Shown piece by piece: positions 44,452-54,264 of a DNA stretch of 64,000 bases. Below the pieces are notes generated by a model. It was not told where the DNA came from. It made no database searches and saw only the letters and a program-made list of their open reading frames with translations. Made by a program: the position numbers and the translations under genes. Positions within the stretch are counted from its first letter, which is position 1. The number at the start of each line of letters is the position of its first letter. The stretch comes from Sediminihaliea albiluteola (GTDB lineage: Bacteria; Pseudomonadota; Gammaproteobacteria; Pseudomonadales; Halieaceae): assembly GCF_014077625.1 (NCBI RefSeq), contig NZ_JACFXU010000014.1, forward strand, positions 682,001 through 746,000. Reading direction: 5' to 3'.

Positions 44452-45507
44452 ATGAGCCAACGCACCGATGATCTTCGAATCAGCCGAGCCCAACCCCTGA
44501 TCACGCCTTGGATCCTGCAAGAGGAGCTGCCCTTGGCTGATACTCAGGCCGAAGATATTGCCACAGCTCGCCGCAACATCGAGGCGATTCTAGCCGGCGA
44601 TGACCCGCGCCTGCTGGTGATTGTCGGACCCTGCTCAGTTCACGACCCAGACGCTCTGCTCGACTATGCCCGGCAACTCAAGGCCCTCTGCGAGCCGCTG
44701 CAGGATGCAATCTATCCCGTACTGCGAGTGTATTTTGAAAAGCCCCGCACAGTGATTGGCTGGAAGGGCTTAATCAACGACCCCGAGCTAGACAACAGCT
44801 TTCGTATTAATCGCGGGCTTCATCTGGCACGCAAAGTTCTACTCGATGTCGCCGAGCTTGGCTTACCCGCAGCCAGCGAATTTCTAGACAACACCTTTGG
44901 TCAGTACTACGCCGACTTGGTGAGCTTTGGTGCCATTGGTGCGCGCACGGTTGAAAGTCAAATTCACCGCGAGCTGGCCTCAGGACTATCGATGCCCGTC
45001 GGCTTCAAAAACGCCACCAATGGTCAAGTGGATGTCGCCATTGACGCTATCCGCAGCGCCAGCCATAGCCACTGGTTCCCCTCACTGACCAAGGAGGGCA
45101 CCCCCGCGGTGCTGCAATCCAGCGGCAACCCTCACTGCTATCTGATATTACGCGGCGGTAAAGACAGCGGCCCAAACTATCATCCACAAGCTGTGCAAAG
45201 TGCCGCCCAAGCGCTAGCCGAACAGGGCTTAACCGCATCTCTGATAGTCGATTGCAGTCACGGCAACAGCGGCAAAAAGCCGGAACAGCAGGCGCAAGTT
45301 GTGGCCAATCTCTGCGACCAAATAGATCAGGGGCAAACTGCCTTGCGCGGAGTTATGTTAGAAAGTCACCTCGTCGGTGGCAGTCAAGCGATGGCGCCGC
45401 GGGATGCCCTGAACTATGGCCAGAGCATCACCGATGCCTGCCTGTCATTGAGCGACACCCACCCTCTACTTGAAACGCTCGCTGCGAGTGTGCGCCGCGC
45501 ACGCTAG
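44452..45507 (+). CDS. aroG: 3-deoxy-7-phosphoheptulonate synthase (type I DAHP synthase)
   Basis: First step of the shikimate pathway, joining phosphoenolpyruvate and erythrose-4-phosphate. Signatures: IVGPCSVHD with the metal Cys near residue 62, YFEKPRTVIGWKGLINDP, AASEFLDNTF, GARTVESQIHRELASGLSMPVGFKN, and CSHGNSGKKP with the metal His. It is the AroFGH (class Ialpha) type, 351 aa. Feedback isoform (Phe, Tyr or Trp) cannot be stated with certainty, so aroG is a family-level symbol. The stop codon lies inside a terminator stem. Confidence 0.92.
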   Translation: MSQRTDDLRISRAQPLITPWILQEELPLADTQAEDIATARRNIEAILAGDDPRLLVIVGPCSVHDPDALLDYARQLKALCEPLQDAIYPVLRVYFEKPRTVIGWKGLINDPELDNSFRINRGLHLARKVLLDVAELGLPAASEFLDNTFGQYYADLVSFGAIGARTVESQIHRELASGLSMPVGFKNATNGQVDVAIDAIRSASHSHWFPSLTKEGTPAVLQSSGNPHCYLILRGGKDSGPNYHPQAVQSAAQALAEQGLTASLIVDCSHGNSGKKPEQQAQVVANLCDQIDQGQTALRGVMLESHLVGGSQAMAPRDALNYGQSITDACLSLSDTHPLLETLAASVRRAR

Positions 45508-45529
45508 CGGCTCAGATTAAGCCGCTAGC
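45503..45529. terminator. Hairpin including the aroG stop codon
   Basis: GCTAGCGGCT (45503-45512) pairs perfectly with AGCCGCTAGC (45520-45529) around a seven-base loop, in the 35-bp gap between convergent aroG and the DUF481 gene. Its left arm contains the aroG TAG (45505-45507). Confidence 0.6.
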
Positions 45530-45542
45530 AAAACAGCTGAGT

Positions 45543-46595
45543 TTACCAGCTGTAACCGATGCGGAAGCGGTAGGTCTGATCCACTTTATCCACTGCAGAG
45601 GGAGCGCCGCTGTCGTATTCAACTAGCAGCTCAGCGGCAGCTTCGACATTAAACATTAAGGGAAAAGCTAAACCCAAAGTGGTGTTAAGGATCAGATCCT
45701 GGGCATCGTCTAAGTTCAGGATACCGTGGTGATCCAAGTACAAGCGTGAATCACCGCCGAGGTAATTGCTGCTGGCATGCACGGTCCAATTAGCACCGGG
45801 GTATTCCTTGTCGTCGGCAACAACAAAGTCCTCATTCACATAGACCAAACCGCCTTCCGCCGACACCGTCAGTTCAGGCGCCTCATAAAATTGGCGACCC
45901 ATATAGGGACCGATGTAGTAGCGCAGATCGAGATCGGCAAACTTATCTTGCTCTGCACCGGCATTCATACCCCAGTACCATGGGCCGTCTATAAAGTAAT
46001 CGTACTTGGCTAGTGCCTTCCAGTTCTCAGCACTTTTAACGTCATTGGCTTCATCAATTTCACCTTGAAGTTTCAGTGTGTAGCGATCCCGCAGACTACG
46101 CCAGACACTCTCCAAACGGTAATCAAACTCTTCGCTATCGGTATTACCATCCTGTAAAGTCAGTGCGGCACTGACCAACCCACTCCATTTATAACCTTGT
46201 CCTAGCTCCCAGGGCTCGGGGTTAACTAGCTGCAACTGCGTCAGGGAGTAGGCGCCATCGCCATTGACACTCGCTGGCAACAGCAGTTCGTTGTCCTGCA
46301 CGACTATGGGCTGGTCTTCTACTACGGTGCCGTCTTCCAGCTTCAGTACAAAGACTTCATTGGTACGCATCTGATCGATCTGATCCTGTGCAATGCTCAA
46401 AGTACCAGCAAATTCAGTCTCCATCGTCACCACGCCATCACGGCTACCCGTGACCGTTCCGATCAAGCGCGAGCCATTCTTTAAAACGATTTCATCAGGC
46501 GCAGTAGCGCTGTTCTCGGCATTCGCCACAGCCACATGACACGCTAACAAAGAGGCCGCGAACACTTGTCCGAGCCGGGATGCTTTACCTAGCAT
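45543..46595 (-). CDS. DUF481-family outer-membrane protein
   Basis: A signal peptide ends near residue 26 (VANA). Residues 30-120 form a small beta-rich module of repeated short strands (VLKNGSRLIGTVTGSRDG) of the type found before DUF481. The rest, about 130-350, is a beta-barrel with alternating aromatic strands, ending with the outer-membrane C-terminal Tyr-Ser-Trp. DUF481 members such as YdiY respond to acid or salt stress but their role is unclear. Monocistronic; convergent with aroG. Confidence 0.82.
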   Translation of the reverse strand: MLGKASRLGQVFAASLLACHVAVANAENSATAPDEIVLKNGSRLIGTVTGSRDGVVTMETEFAGTLSIAQDQIDQMRTNEVFVLKLEDGTVVEDQPIVVQDNELLLPASVNGDGAYSLTQLQLVNPEPWELGQGYKWSGLVSAALTLQDGNTDSEEFDYRLESVWRSLRDRYTLKLQGEIDEANDVKSAENWKALAKYDYFIDGPWYWGMNAGAEQDKFADLDLRYYIGPYMGRQFYEAPELTVSAEGGLVYVNEDFVVADDKEYPGANWTVHASSNYLGGDSRLYLDHHGILNLDDAQDLILNTTLGLAFPLMFNVEAAAELLVEYDSGAPSAVDKVDQTYRFRIGYSW

Positions 46596-46741
46596 AGTGA
46601 GTTCCTTAGTGGGTTTTTCTGGTCTGAGATCGGCCTGCCTGAAATGGCGGGCAGCTCAACTTTAAAGTGGCGCCACCTTAACCAAAGTCACTGCGGATCA
46701 AAAGACTCAATCAGCCCAACTATTTCACCCGATAAAACAAC

Positions 46742-48115
46742 TCAGCGCGGCGCCGGGGAAGCAGCTGAGTTGCCCAAGGCCTCGACTACGCCTTCCAGCA
46801 ACTGACTCAAGCCCGTATCTGCAGCCGATGCACTCAAACCAAGGCGCAGAACCACGATCTCTTGTTCCGGCATTACCACCAAAGCTTGCCCGGCATTACC
46901 TGAGGCGTAAAACACAGTCGCTGGCAAGTTGGGGAAGGTGACGCCCTGGGTATTTAGCCAAAAGCTCCGACCGTAGCTGCCATCACTAGAGGCCCTGCGC
47001 GGCTGCACTGCCGATCGCTGCCAATCCTGGCTGAGCAAATCGCTGCGACCATGCCATGCATCCAGCCACAACTGCCCCACGCGCAGCCAGTCACGGGCGA
47101 GCATATAGGTATAGGATGAGGCCACTTCCACAGCAGATGCATCCGGCTCTGCCACCAGCACAGCTAAACCTAGGACTTGCTGAAACTCTTCTCGCAGCCA
47201 ATCCTGATAGGGCCGCTCCCCGAGTGACTGCTGCCACAGCAGAGCCGCCACATTGCTATCGCCACTGGAGTAATTGAATAGCTCGCCGGGTGCCGCTGCT
47301 TGCCCCTTCGCTGGCGCTACGGCCCAGGCAGCGCGACTGCGATACAGCATCTGGGTGGCATCATCACCTGGACGGTAACTTTCTTGAAAATCCAGGCCGC
47401 TCTCCATGTGCAACAAGTGCCCAAGATTCAACTCCGCTGCCAAGTTCGAGGCTAAATGCTCACCGCCCTGCTGCGCTAGCACTGGCGCCACTGGCGTCTC
47501 TAAACTCAAGTGCCCACGATCATGCTGCATGCCCACCCAAGTGGCCAATAAGCTCTTATTCATCGACCAACCCTGTAACGGGGTGGCCGCAGTGACTGGT
47601 GCGCGATAGCGCTCGGCAAGTAGCTGACCGCGCTGAGCTACCAGCACTGCTAGAGTATTGCGACCACCTTCAGCTGGCTCAGCAAAAGCTTGCGCCAAGA
47701 CTTGCTCTAAGGCACTCGAAGCGGGCTCTACTAGCAAGGCAGGGGCCGGCGCAGGGCTATGCGGGGCAAGCTCCAAGCCTGCTGCTGTGTGTTCTGCTTC
47801 AGCGATGTTTAAGGTGCAGCCTAAAGCGGGGCGGTAGACAGCTTTGCTCTGCACCCCCAGGAGACGACTACTCACACTATTGGGGGCAATCTCAACACCC
47901 GCTTTAAGCCATCTGCGCAAGGGACCGAGTGCTGCCATACGCGGCGCTATATCGTACTGCCATATAAACTCTTGTGGCATTGCCGAGATTTGCAGGCCAG
48001 AACAGTATTGCTTGGCGGTATAGCCAGTTGCGATTTCCAGTACCGGACGCAACAATAAGAAATAGCCTAGCGGCAGCAGCCCTACCACGAGCAGCAAGAT
48101 CATTTTACGCAGCAT
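46742..48115 (-). CDS. Beta-lactamase (class C)-like serine hydrolase
   Basis: Anchored or exported by an N-terminal hydrophobic segment (residues 4-22). The serine-hydrolase motif SxxK is SMNK in GWSMNKSLLATW, and the Tyr motif is YSS in NYSSGDSNVAALLW. The closing GQALVVMPEQEIVVLRLG replaces the KTG box, as in esterase-like and 6-aminohexanoate-dimer-hydrolase-like members. So it is unlikely to be a true beta-lactamase; an esterase or amidase is more probable. Divergent from gor. No specific role can be named. Confidence 0.75.
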   Translation of the reverse strand: MLRKMILLLVVGLLPLGYFLLLRPVLEIATGYTAKQYCSGLQISAMPQEFIWQYDIAPRMAALGPLRRWLKAGVEIAPNSVSSRLLGVQSKAVYRPALGCTLNIAEAEHTAAGLELAPHSPAPAPALLVEPASSALEQVLAQAFAEPAEGGRNTLAVLVAQRGQLLAERYRAPVTAATPLQGWSMNKSLLATWVGMQHDRGHLSLETPVAPVLAQQGGEHLASNLAAELNLGHLLHMESGLDFQESYRPGDDATQMLYRSRAAWAVAPAKGQAAAPGELFNYSSGDSNVAALLWQQSLGERPYQDWLREEFQQVLGLAVLVAEPDASAVEVASSYTYMLARDWLRVGQLWLDAWHGRSDLLSQDWQRSAVQPRRASSDGSYGRSFWLNTQGVTFPNLPATVFYASGNAGQALVVMPEQEIVVLRLGLSASAADTGLSQLLEGVVEALGNSAASPAPR

Positions 48116-48212
48116 AGTTTTACTCCCTTGATTTTATGCTCTCCATGATACCCATGCCCCGCTGCCACAACACTGTTAAACTCAGCCACCATTAGCCAGA
48201 CGGAGAATTGAA

Positions 48213-49589
48213 ATGACCAGCACGACCCAAGACGCAAGCAAAGACTACGATCTCTTTGTCATTGGCGCAGGTTCTGGCGGCGTGCGCGCAGCGCGAATGG
48301 CTGCAGGCATGGGCGCGCGCGTAGCCATTGCCGAAGACCGCTACATGGGTGGCACCTGCGTCAACGTGGGCTGTGTGCCCAAAAAGCTCTATGTATACGC
48401 CTCGGAGTTCAGCAAATCATTTGAAGATGCTCGCGGCTTTGGCTGGGACAGCGAGATCCCTGATTTTGACTGGAGCACTCTGCGCGACAACAAAAAAACT
48501 GAAATCAGCCGTCTCAACGCGATTTACGAACGACTGTTAGAAGGGGTTGATGCAACGGTACTTCAAGGCAGGGCTCGAATTGTCGACGCCCATACCGTAG
48601 CTGTTGGCGAGCAGCAATTCAGCGCCGAGAAGATATTGATCGCTACCGGCGGTTGGCCCTATGTGCCAGAGTTCCCCGGGAGCGAACACGCCATCACTTC
48701 CAACGAAATTTTTGATCTCGAGCACTTTCCCAAGCGCTTGGTAGTGGTCGGCGGCGGTTATATTGCCGTGGAATTTGCCGGCATTTTTAACGGCCTCGGC
48801 TCACAGGTTACCCAGCTATACCGTGGCCCACTGTTCCTGCGCGGTTTCGACCAAGACATTCGCCATCATGCAGCACAAGAGTTCGCCGCTTCTGGCATCG
48901 ATCTGCGCTTTAATATCAACGTCGAGCGCATCACTAAAGATTCTGAAGGTCTCAAGCTAAGCCTCAATGATGGCAGCACACTCGAAGCTGACTGCGTACT
49001 CTATGCCACCGGTCGCAAAGCACACCTGCAGGATCTGGGTCTGGAAAACGTCAACATAGAACTGAACGATAATGAGCAGATTGTCGTAGACGAGCACTTT
49101 CGCAGCACTGAGCCCAGCATCTTTGCATTGGGCGACGTCACCGGCGGTATGGAACTGACGCCGGTGGCCCTAGCCGAGGGCATGTCTTTTGCGCGGCGCC
49201 AATTTGGCCAATTAGATCAGCAAGTAGACTACGACTTTATCCCTACTGCTGTATTTAGCCAGCCCAATATTGGCACCGTCGGCTTTAGTGAAGAAGAAGC
49301 CCGCCAACGCTTCGGTAAGTTGCGACTCTACAAGGCCAACTTCCGCCCTATGAAACACACCCTGAGCGGCCGCCAAGAAAAGACTTTTATGAAGCTCATT
49401 GTCGATGATCAAAGCGATCGCGTAGTAGGCGTTCACATGCTGGGTCCCGACGCCGGTGAGATCATTCAAGGTATTGCCATTGCTCTGCGCGCTGGTGCCA
49501 CCAAGGCCCTATTCGATACCACTATTGGTATCCATCCGACGGCAGCGGAAGAGTTCGTCACCATGCGTGAGGAGTGGCGCGGAGACTAG
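48213..49589 (+). CDS. gor: Glutathione-disulfide reductase
   Basis: FAD/NADPH enzyme keeping cytosolic glutathione reduced. FAD motif GAGSGG is at residues 18-23, the redox disulfide is Cys49/Cys54 (GGTCVNVGC), the NADPH motif [12 protein letters not shown] is followed by the two NADP-selecting arginines in [11 protein letters not shown], and the dimer-interface catalytic pair is His441/Glu446 in HPTAAEEF. Length 458 aa is normal. The ABC-transporter ATPase gene starts just 6 bp after its stop, so all four downstream genes may share its transcript. Confidence 0.94.
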   Translation: MTSTTQDASKDYDLFVIGAGSGGVRAARMAAGMGARVAIAEDRYMGGTCVNVGCVPKKLYVYASEFSKSFEDARGFGWDSEIPDFDWSTLRDNKKTEISRLNAIYERLLEGVDATVLQGRARIVDAHTVAVGEQQFSAEKILIATGGWPYVPEFPGSEHAITSNEIFDLEHFPKRLVVVGGGYIAVEFAGIFNGLGSQVTQLYRGPLFLRGFDQDIRHHAAQEFAASGIDLRFNINVERITKDSEGLKLSLNDGSTLEADCVLYATGRKAHLQDLGLENVNIELNDNEQIVVDEHFRSTEPSIFALGDVTGGMELTPVALAEGMSFARRQFGQLDQQVDYDFIPTAVFSQPNIGTVGFSEEEARQRFGKLRLYKANFRPMKHTLSGRQEKTFMKLIVDDQSDRVVGVHMLGPDAGEIIQGIAIALRAGATKALFDTTIGIHPTAAEEFVTMREEWRGD

Positions 49590-49595
49590 GCATTG

Positions 49596-50525
49596 ATGAT
49601 TGACGCGCAATCTCTCACCCGACATTACGGCAAGCTAAGCGCTGTAGATGGGGTGACATTCCAGATCGAGCAAAATACCATCGTCGGTCTGCTCGGACAC
49701 AATGGCGCGGGCAAAAGCACGCTGATGAAAATGCTGAGTGGCTATCTAGAGCCCTCTGCAGGCAGCCTTGTAGTGGCGGGCAACAATTACGCTCAGGGCT
49801 GCAGAGCAGTACAGAAAATGCTGGGCTACCTACCGGAGGCCTTGCCGCTCTACCCAGAGATGATAGTGGCGGATTATCTCGACTTTAGCGCTGCCTGCAA
49901 AGGCATCGCCCGCCAGGAGCGCTCGCGGGCCTTGCGTGAAGTGATGCTAGCTACTGATATTAGCGAGCAGATGCTGTGGCCCATCCACCGACTATCAACC
50001 TGCCTGCGCCAGCGGCTCGGCGTGGCCCAAGCTATTCTAGGCAGCCCTCGCCTGCTCATTCTCGATGAGCCAACTCGCGGCCTCGATCCAGAGCAAAGCC
50101 AGAATATGCGGGCACTGATCAAACGCCTGGCACGCCGTGCTACTGTGGTGCTATCAAGCCATATCATGGCAGAAGTAGACGCGCTGTGTGACCGAGTACT
50201 GATTCTTCACCAAGGTCGCTTGGCCCTAGATGCTTCGCTGGCCGATTTGCGTAGCAGCAACACTTTGCAACTGCGCGTGCTGCAGAGCTCAGAGTCACTC
50301 CATCAAGCACTCGCCGCTCTGCAGGAAGTTGCCAGTGTTGAAGGCCTAGCAGATGATAATAGCTATACACTGCGCTTGAGGGATAAGGTCAAGCCCGATG
50401 TCGCATCGGCAGCGATTGCTAAATGCGTGGCGCACAGCGGGGCGTCGCTCTGCACTTTACAGCCGCAACAGCGAGACCTTGAAAGCGTGTTCCATGAAGC
50501 GACCCATGGAGCCATAAGCAGATGA
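49596..50525 (+). CDS. ABC transporter ATP-binding protein, GldA/CcmA-like
   Basis: Walker A GHNGAGKST (34-42), Walker B LLILDEP (153-159) and the H-loop His189 are intact. The Q-loop carries Glu (YLPEALPL) as is usual in this group. The signature motif reads LSTCLRQR (133-140) instead of LSGGQ or LSKGYRQR, an unusual change at the glycines. A TTG at 49593 is in frame; ATG at 49596 is used. The next gene overlaps it by 4 nt and encodes the permease. The exported substrate is unknown; related systems support gliding or envelope functions in other phyla. Confidence 0.85.
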   Translation: MIDAQSLTRHYGKLSAVDGVTFQIEQNTIVGLLGHNGAGKSTLMKMLSGYLEPSAGSLVVAGNNYAQGCRAVQKMLGYLPEALPLYPEMIVADYLDFSAACKGIARQERSRALREVMLATDISEQMLWPIHRLSTCLRQRLGVAQAILGSPRLLILDEPTRGLDPEQSQNMRALIKRLARRATVVLSSHIMAEVDALCDRVLILHQGRLALDASLADLRSSNTLQLRVLQSSESLHQALAALQEVASVEGLADDNSYTLRLRDKVKPDVASAAIAKCVAHSGASLCTLQPQQRDLESVFHEATHGAISR

Positions 50526-53368
50526 GCCATGCCGTCGCCCGACGAGTCGCGCAAAAGGAAAGCCGACTGCTGCTTGCCTCGCCTCTAGTGTGGCTGCTAT
50601 TGACTAGCTTCTCTGCCTCAGCGCTGTTTATCGTCTTTTCGCTGGAGTCCTTCTTCGCCAGAAATATCGCGGATTTAAGACCACTGTTTCAATGGCTGCC
50701 CTTGCTGCTGATATTCTTATGTTCAGCCTTAAGCATGTCGATGTGGAGCGATGAGCGCGAGCGCGGCACAGTAGAATATCTGCTGACTCAACCGGTGGGT
50801 ATCAGCCGCTTTGTTTTTGGCAAGTTCCGCGCCTGCCTAAAACTGCTTGTTCTGGCCTTATTATCGACACTCCCCCCAGCAATAACGCTTAGCCTCATTG
50901 CCGAGCTCGACTGGGGGCCTGTGGCCACAGCTTATTTTGCTGCACTACTAATGGGCAGCGCCTACCTTTGTATCGGCTTGTTTGTTTCATCCTGCACTAA
51001 TAGAGCTGTGCTGAGCTTTATTGGATCGACTGCTCTTTGTGCGCTGCTCTATTTACTGGGCCACCCGCTACTAGGCGCTTTGTTTGATAGCGACACAGCC
51101 GCTTGGCTGCAAGCCTTCAGCACTGCCTCACGCTTTGAAAGCTTTAGCCGCGGCGTGGTAGATCTGCGCGACTTATATTACTACCTCTGCCTCTGCGGTA
51201 TTTTTCTATCCTTGAATGTCTACGTCTTAGAGCGGGGGCGCTGGTCCAAAGCTCGCAGCAACCGACACCGCTACTGGCGCAGCATGACTAGCTTGTTAAT
51301 CGTCAACCTGCTGCTAGCTAATGTCTGGCTCGCGCGCTTACCAGAACTGCGTTTTGACCTCAGCCAAGGGCAGCTTTACTCCCTGTCGCCGACCACTCAA
51401 CAACTCCTCGATAGCCTAGATCAAAGGCTATTGCTGCGGGCTTACTTTAGTAGCCAGCCCCACCCTCAACTAGCGCCCCTTGTGCCACAGCTCAAGGACC
51501 TACTGCAGGAATATGCGGCGCATAGTAAAGGTAAGCTGCAGCTTGAGTTTATCGAGCCTGACAAACAACAAAGCCTCGAGCAGCAAGCCATTGATGAACT
51601 GGGACTGCACTCCGCGTCACCGCAGTCTTATGGAGGGCAGCAATCATCTTGGATGAACGATTATTTCCACATCCTACTAAGCTACGGCAGCGAGCACGAA
51701 GTGCTGAAGATTAGTGATTTGATTGAAGTGCGCAGCACTAGCTCTGCGCTGACAGAACTGCAGCTGCGCAAACCAGAATACCAACTGAGCCGCGCTATTC
51801 GAGACGCGCTCTACCACCATCAGCTAGGTGGCGATCTATTCGCCGACATCGATCAAGCGGTCGAGCTGGTAGCCTACCTATCCGATCAGGCACAACTGCC
51901 ACCGCTACTACAAAACTACCAGCAAGCTATCACCGCTCAGCTTGATACCTTAGTAAAGCAATCCGAGGGCAAGTTCAGCGTTCGCTTAGTTGACCCCGGC
52001 GCGGATGGCGGAGCCACTGCCCAGCGCCTACAGCAAGAGTTGGATATACAGCCCCTTGTGACAGCTATTGGCAATGGCGCCGAACTGTACTTTTATCTAA
52101 CACTTGAAGATGAGCAGCAGGTCGTGCAGCTACCCACTGGCAGTTTCGACCCCGACGAATTCCGCGCCACCCTCGAAGCTGGCTTACGGCGCTTTGCCAA
52201 TAGCCTTACCCGCAGCGTGGCCTTGGCCTTACCTCACGATCACGAACGAGCGGCACAACAACACAGCGCCACACCAAGCTTTCATCACTTAGAGCGAAGT
52301 ATTGCCCAGGACTATAGCCTGCGCAGAGAAGATCTCAGTGACGGCAGCGTAGACCCACAGGCCGACATTCTGGCGGTGATTGCCCCGCAGCAACTCGACT
52401 CCCGAGCACTCTATGCCATCGATCAGTTTTTGATGCGCGGTGGCACTGTGATCTTGGCCACATCACCCTATAGCAGCGACCAGTCAGCTGTGGATCTGCG
52501 CCTGAAAACTTGGCCGAGCGGATTACAAGAGTGGCTAGCCCACCACGGTTTGCAGATTAGTAATAGTCTGGTGATGGACTCCCAAAGTTCAGCGCTGCCA
52601 ACAACGATCATTCGTCAAATTGGCGGCCACGAGTTCCGCGATGTGGAGCTAATCGACTACCCCTACTTCATCGATGTACGGCCACCGCAGCTCAATCCGG
52701 AACACCCAATCACCGCCGATTTGGCCGAAGTCACCATGGCTTGGGCCTCGCCTATTGAAGCCCGTCCAACGCAGCAGCAAGAACTAAGCATCTTATTGCA
52801 GAGCTCTGAGGAGTCTTGGCTGTCGAATGCCGATGAGGATATTGCCCCCCATTTGGCGCAGCAGCGCAAGGCTGCATTAGACAGTCAAGTAAAACGGCAA
52901 GCTGAAATTCTGGGCCTTGCTCTGCAAGGCCGTTTTCGCTCTTGGTTTGCTCAGCACCCGCTGCCAGCGACTGGCGCCAAAGATAGTGATGGCCAAGCCT
53001 TCGCAGACTTAGCGCCGCCGATCGAATACTCGCCCCAGTCGGCTAGAATCATCCTCTTTGCCTCCAATGATTTTCTCAGCGACCACCTGCTCAATGCTCG
53101 CAAAGCAGCGACCAACAGCAGCCACCACACGGCGCTGGAATTAATTCGCAATAGTATCAGCTGGTCACTACAGGATGATTCGCTACTGCAGATCCGCCCG
53201 CGCGCATACTTTAATCGCAGCTTGCCGGCAATCGACGAACGCGCTCAGGCGCTGATCGAATATATTAATTACGGCTTTGCCGCGCTTTATTTTCTGCTGC
53301 TGGCCTTGGCACAATGGCTGCTCAAACGCTGGCGCATGCGGCGCTACCGAAGGCTTCTAGCACTATGA
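50522..53368 (+). CDS. ABC-2 permease fused to a GldG-like auxiliary domain
   Basis: Residues 1-240 contain six membrane helices of an ABC-2 permease (MWSDERERGTVEYLLTQP loop). A seventh helix near 258-275 leads into a large periplasmic region beginning FDLSQGQLYSLSPTTQQLL, typical of GldG/ABC_transp_aux proteins, and one final helix lies near residue 920-940. In Bacteroidota GldF and GldG are separate proteins; here they are fused in one 948-aa chain. Start and stop overlap the neighbours by 4 nt each (ATGA), so the three proteins are made in coupled amounts. Confidence 0.85.
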   Translation: MSHAVARRVAQKESRLLLASPLVWLLLTSFSASALFIVFSLESFFARNIADLRPLFQWLPLLLIFLCSALSMSMWSDERERGTVEYLLTQPVGISRFVFGKFRACLKLLVLALLSTLPPAITLSLIAELDWGPVATAYFAALLMGSAYLCIGLFVSSCTNRAVLSFIGSTALCALLYLLGHPLLGALFDSDTAAWLQAFSTASRFESFSRGVVDLRDLYYYLCLCGIFLSLNVYVLERGRWSKARSNRHRYWRSMTSLLIVNLLLANVWLARLPELRFDLSQGQLYSLSPTTQQLLDSLDQRLLLRAYFSSQPHPQLAPLVPQLKDLLQEYAAHSKGKLQLEFIEPDKQQSLEQQAIDELGLHSASPQSYGGQQSSWMNDYFHILLSYGSEHEVLKISDLIEVRSTSSALTELQLRKPEYQLSRAIRDALYHHQLGGDLFADIDQAVELVAYLSDQAQLPPLLQNYQQAITAQLDTLVKQSEGKFSVRLVDPGADGGATAQRLQQELDIQPLVTAIGNGAELYFYLTLEDEQQVVQLPTGSFDPDEFRATLEAGLRRFANSLTRSVALALPHDHERAAQQHSATPSFHHLERSIAQDYSLRREDLSDGSVDPQADILAVIAPQQLDSRALYAIDQFLMRGGTVILATSPYSSDQSAVDLRLKTWPSGLQEWLAHHGLQISNSLVMDSQSSALPTTIIRQIGGHEFRDVELIDYPYFIDVRPPQLNPEHPITADLAEVTMAWASPIEARPTQQQELSILLQSSEESWLSNADEDIAPHLAQQRKAALDSQVKRQAEILGLALQGRFRSWFAQHPLPATGAKDSDGQAFADLAPPIEYSPQSARIILFASNDFLSDHLLNARKAATNSSHHTALELIRNSISWSLQDDSLLQIRPRAYFNRSLPAIDERAQALIEYINYGFAALYFLLLALAQWLLKRWRMRRYRRLLAL

Positions 53369-54249
53369 AGCGAACCATTGCCAGTTTAGTATTTCTACTG
53401 ATAGCGCAGTGTCTCCTGCTCGGCATACTGCAGTTCTTAGAATCAGGCGAGAGCGTAAAGAGCGAAGCACTTCTAGCTGCAGATAAACTTAAGCATCTAG
53501 ATCAGATCGAAATCGAAGATCAAATGGGCATGAGTCTTCGACTGCAAAAACGCCGCGGTCGATGGTTGCTACCAGCCCTGCAGGACCTACCCGCTAATCA
53601 AAAACGCGTCGAGCAGCTAATCGACACACTGAGTAATCATCGCCATGGTTTTCCAGTGGCCGACAGTAGCGCTGCACGACAGCGTTTCTGGGTGGCCTCC
53701 TATCAGTATCACCAGCGTCTGAGCTTTGTCGGGCAAGATGAACTACTAGGTACTGTGTATTTAGGTCGCTCCCCTGCTTTTCGCAAAGTCTACGCCCGCA
53801 ACGATATCAGCGATTCGATCTACCGCCTGAGCTACAATCATCACGATGTTCCCGCGACTGCAGAGGCTTGGCTAGATCTGCAGCTGCTGCGCTATAGCGA
53901 TGTGACTGCAGTTAGCATAGATGGCTGGAGTATTCGGCGTGGAGCCCATGACCTGTGGACTGAGCGTGACAATAGAACAGTAGAGCCCGCGCTGTTAAGC
54001 ACCATTTTGAGCGCGCTCGGCGAGCTGAGTATTAGCGCTATAGCCACTGAGGCTACACAGCGCAGCCTAGCAGAATCTGGCCAGCCCAAGCGCATCATGC
54101 AAGTGGCTCAGGACGGAAAGCTCAGCACGCTAAAGCTGTTCCAGCAGGGCCGAAAATTCTATATTCACGATAGCCGCTACCGCCCCTACTTCCGTATAGG
54201 GGCGCTGCAGTACCAACGTCTGATGCAGCTAGCTGCTGACAAAGCATGA
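53365..54249 (+). CDS. DUF4340-domain protein
   Basis: An N-terminal hydrophobic helix (residues 4-22) anchors a mostly periplasmic protein. The pattern of LKHLDQIEIEDQMGMSLRLQKR and a later VAVSI-like strand repeat fits DUF4340, a family commonly found after GldG-type permeases. Start ATG (53365) overlaps the permease stop by 4 nt; an upstream ATG at 53314 would lie in the permease reading region and is rejected. Its role is presumably as a periplasmic part of the same ABC complex. Confidence 0.8.
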   Translation: MKRTIASLVFLLIAQCLLLGILQFLESGESVKSEALLAADKLKHLDQIEIEDQMGMSLRLQKRRGRWLLPALQDLPANQKRVEQLIDTLSNHRHGFPVADSSAARQRFWVASYQYHQRLSFVGQDELLGTVYLGRSPAFRKVYARNDISDSIYRLSYNHHDVPATAEAWLDLQLLRYSDVTAVSIDGWSIRRGAHDLWTERDNRTVEPALLSTILSALGELSISAIATEATQRSLAESGQPKRIMQVAQDGKLSTLKLFQQGRKFYIHDSRYRPYFRIGALQYQRLMQLAADKA

Positions 54250-54264
54250 ACCATCCGCGAGCAC

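Noticed and set aside
46742-48115. Beta-lactamase resistance gene
   Set aside because: The third (KTG) box is replaced and the protein resembles esterase-like family members, so resistance cannot be claimed.
53314-53364. Longer N-terminus for the DUF4340 protein
   Set aside because: Would overlap the permease coding region by over 50 nt, whereas ATG 53365 gives the usual 4-nt ATGA junction and a proper membrane anchor.
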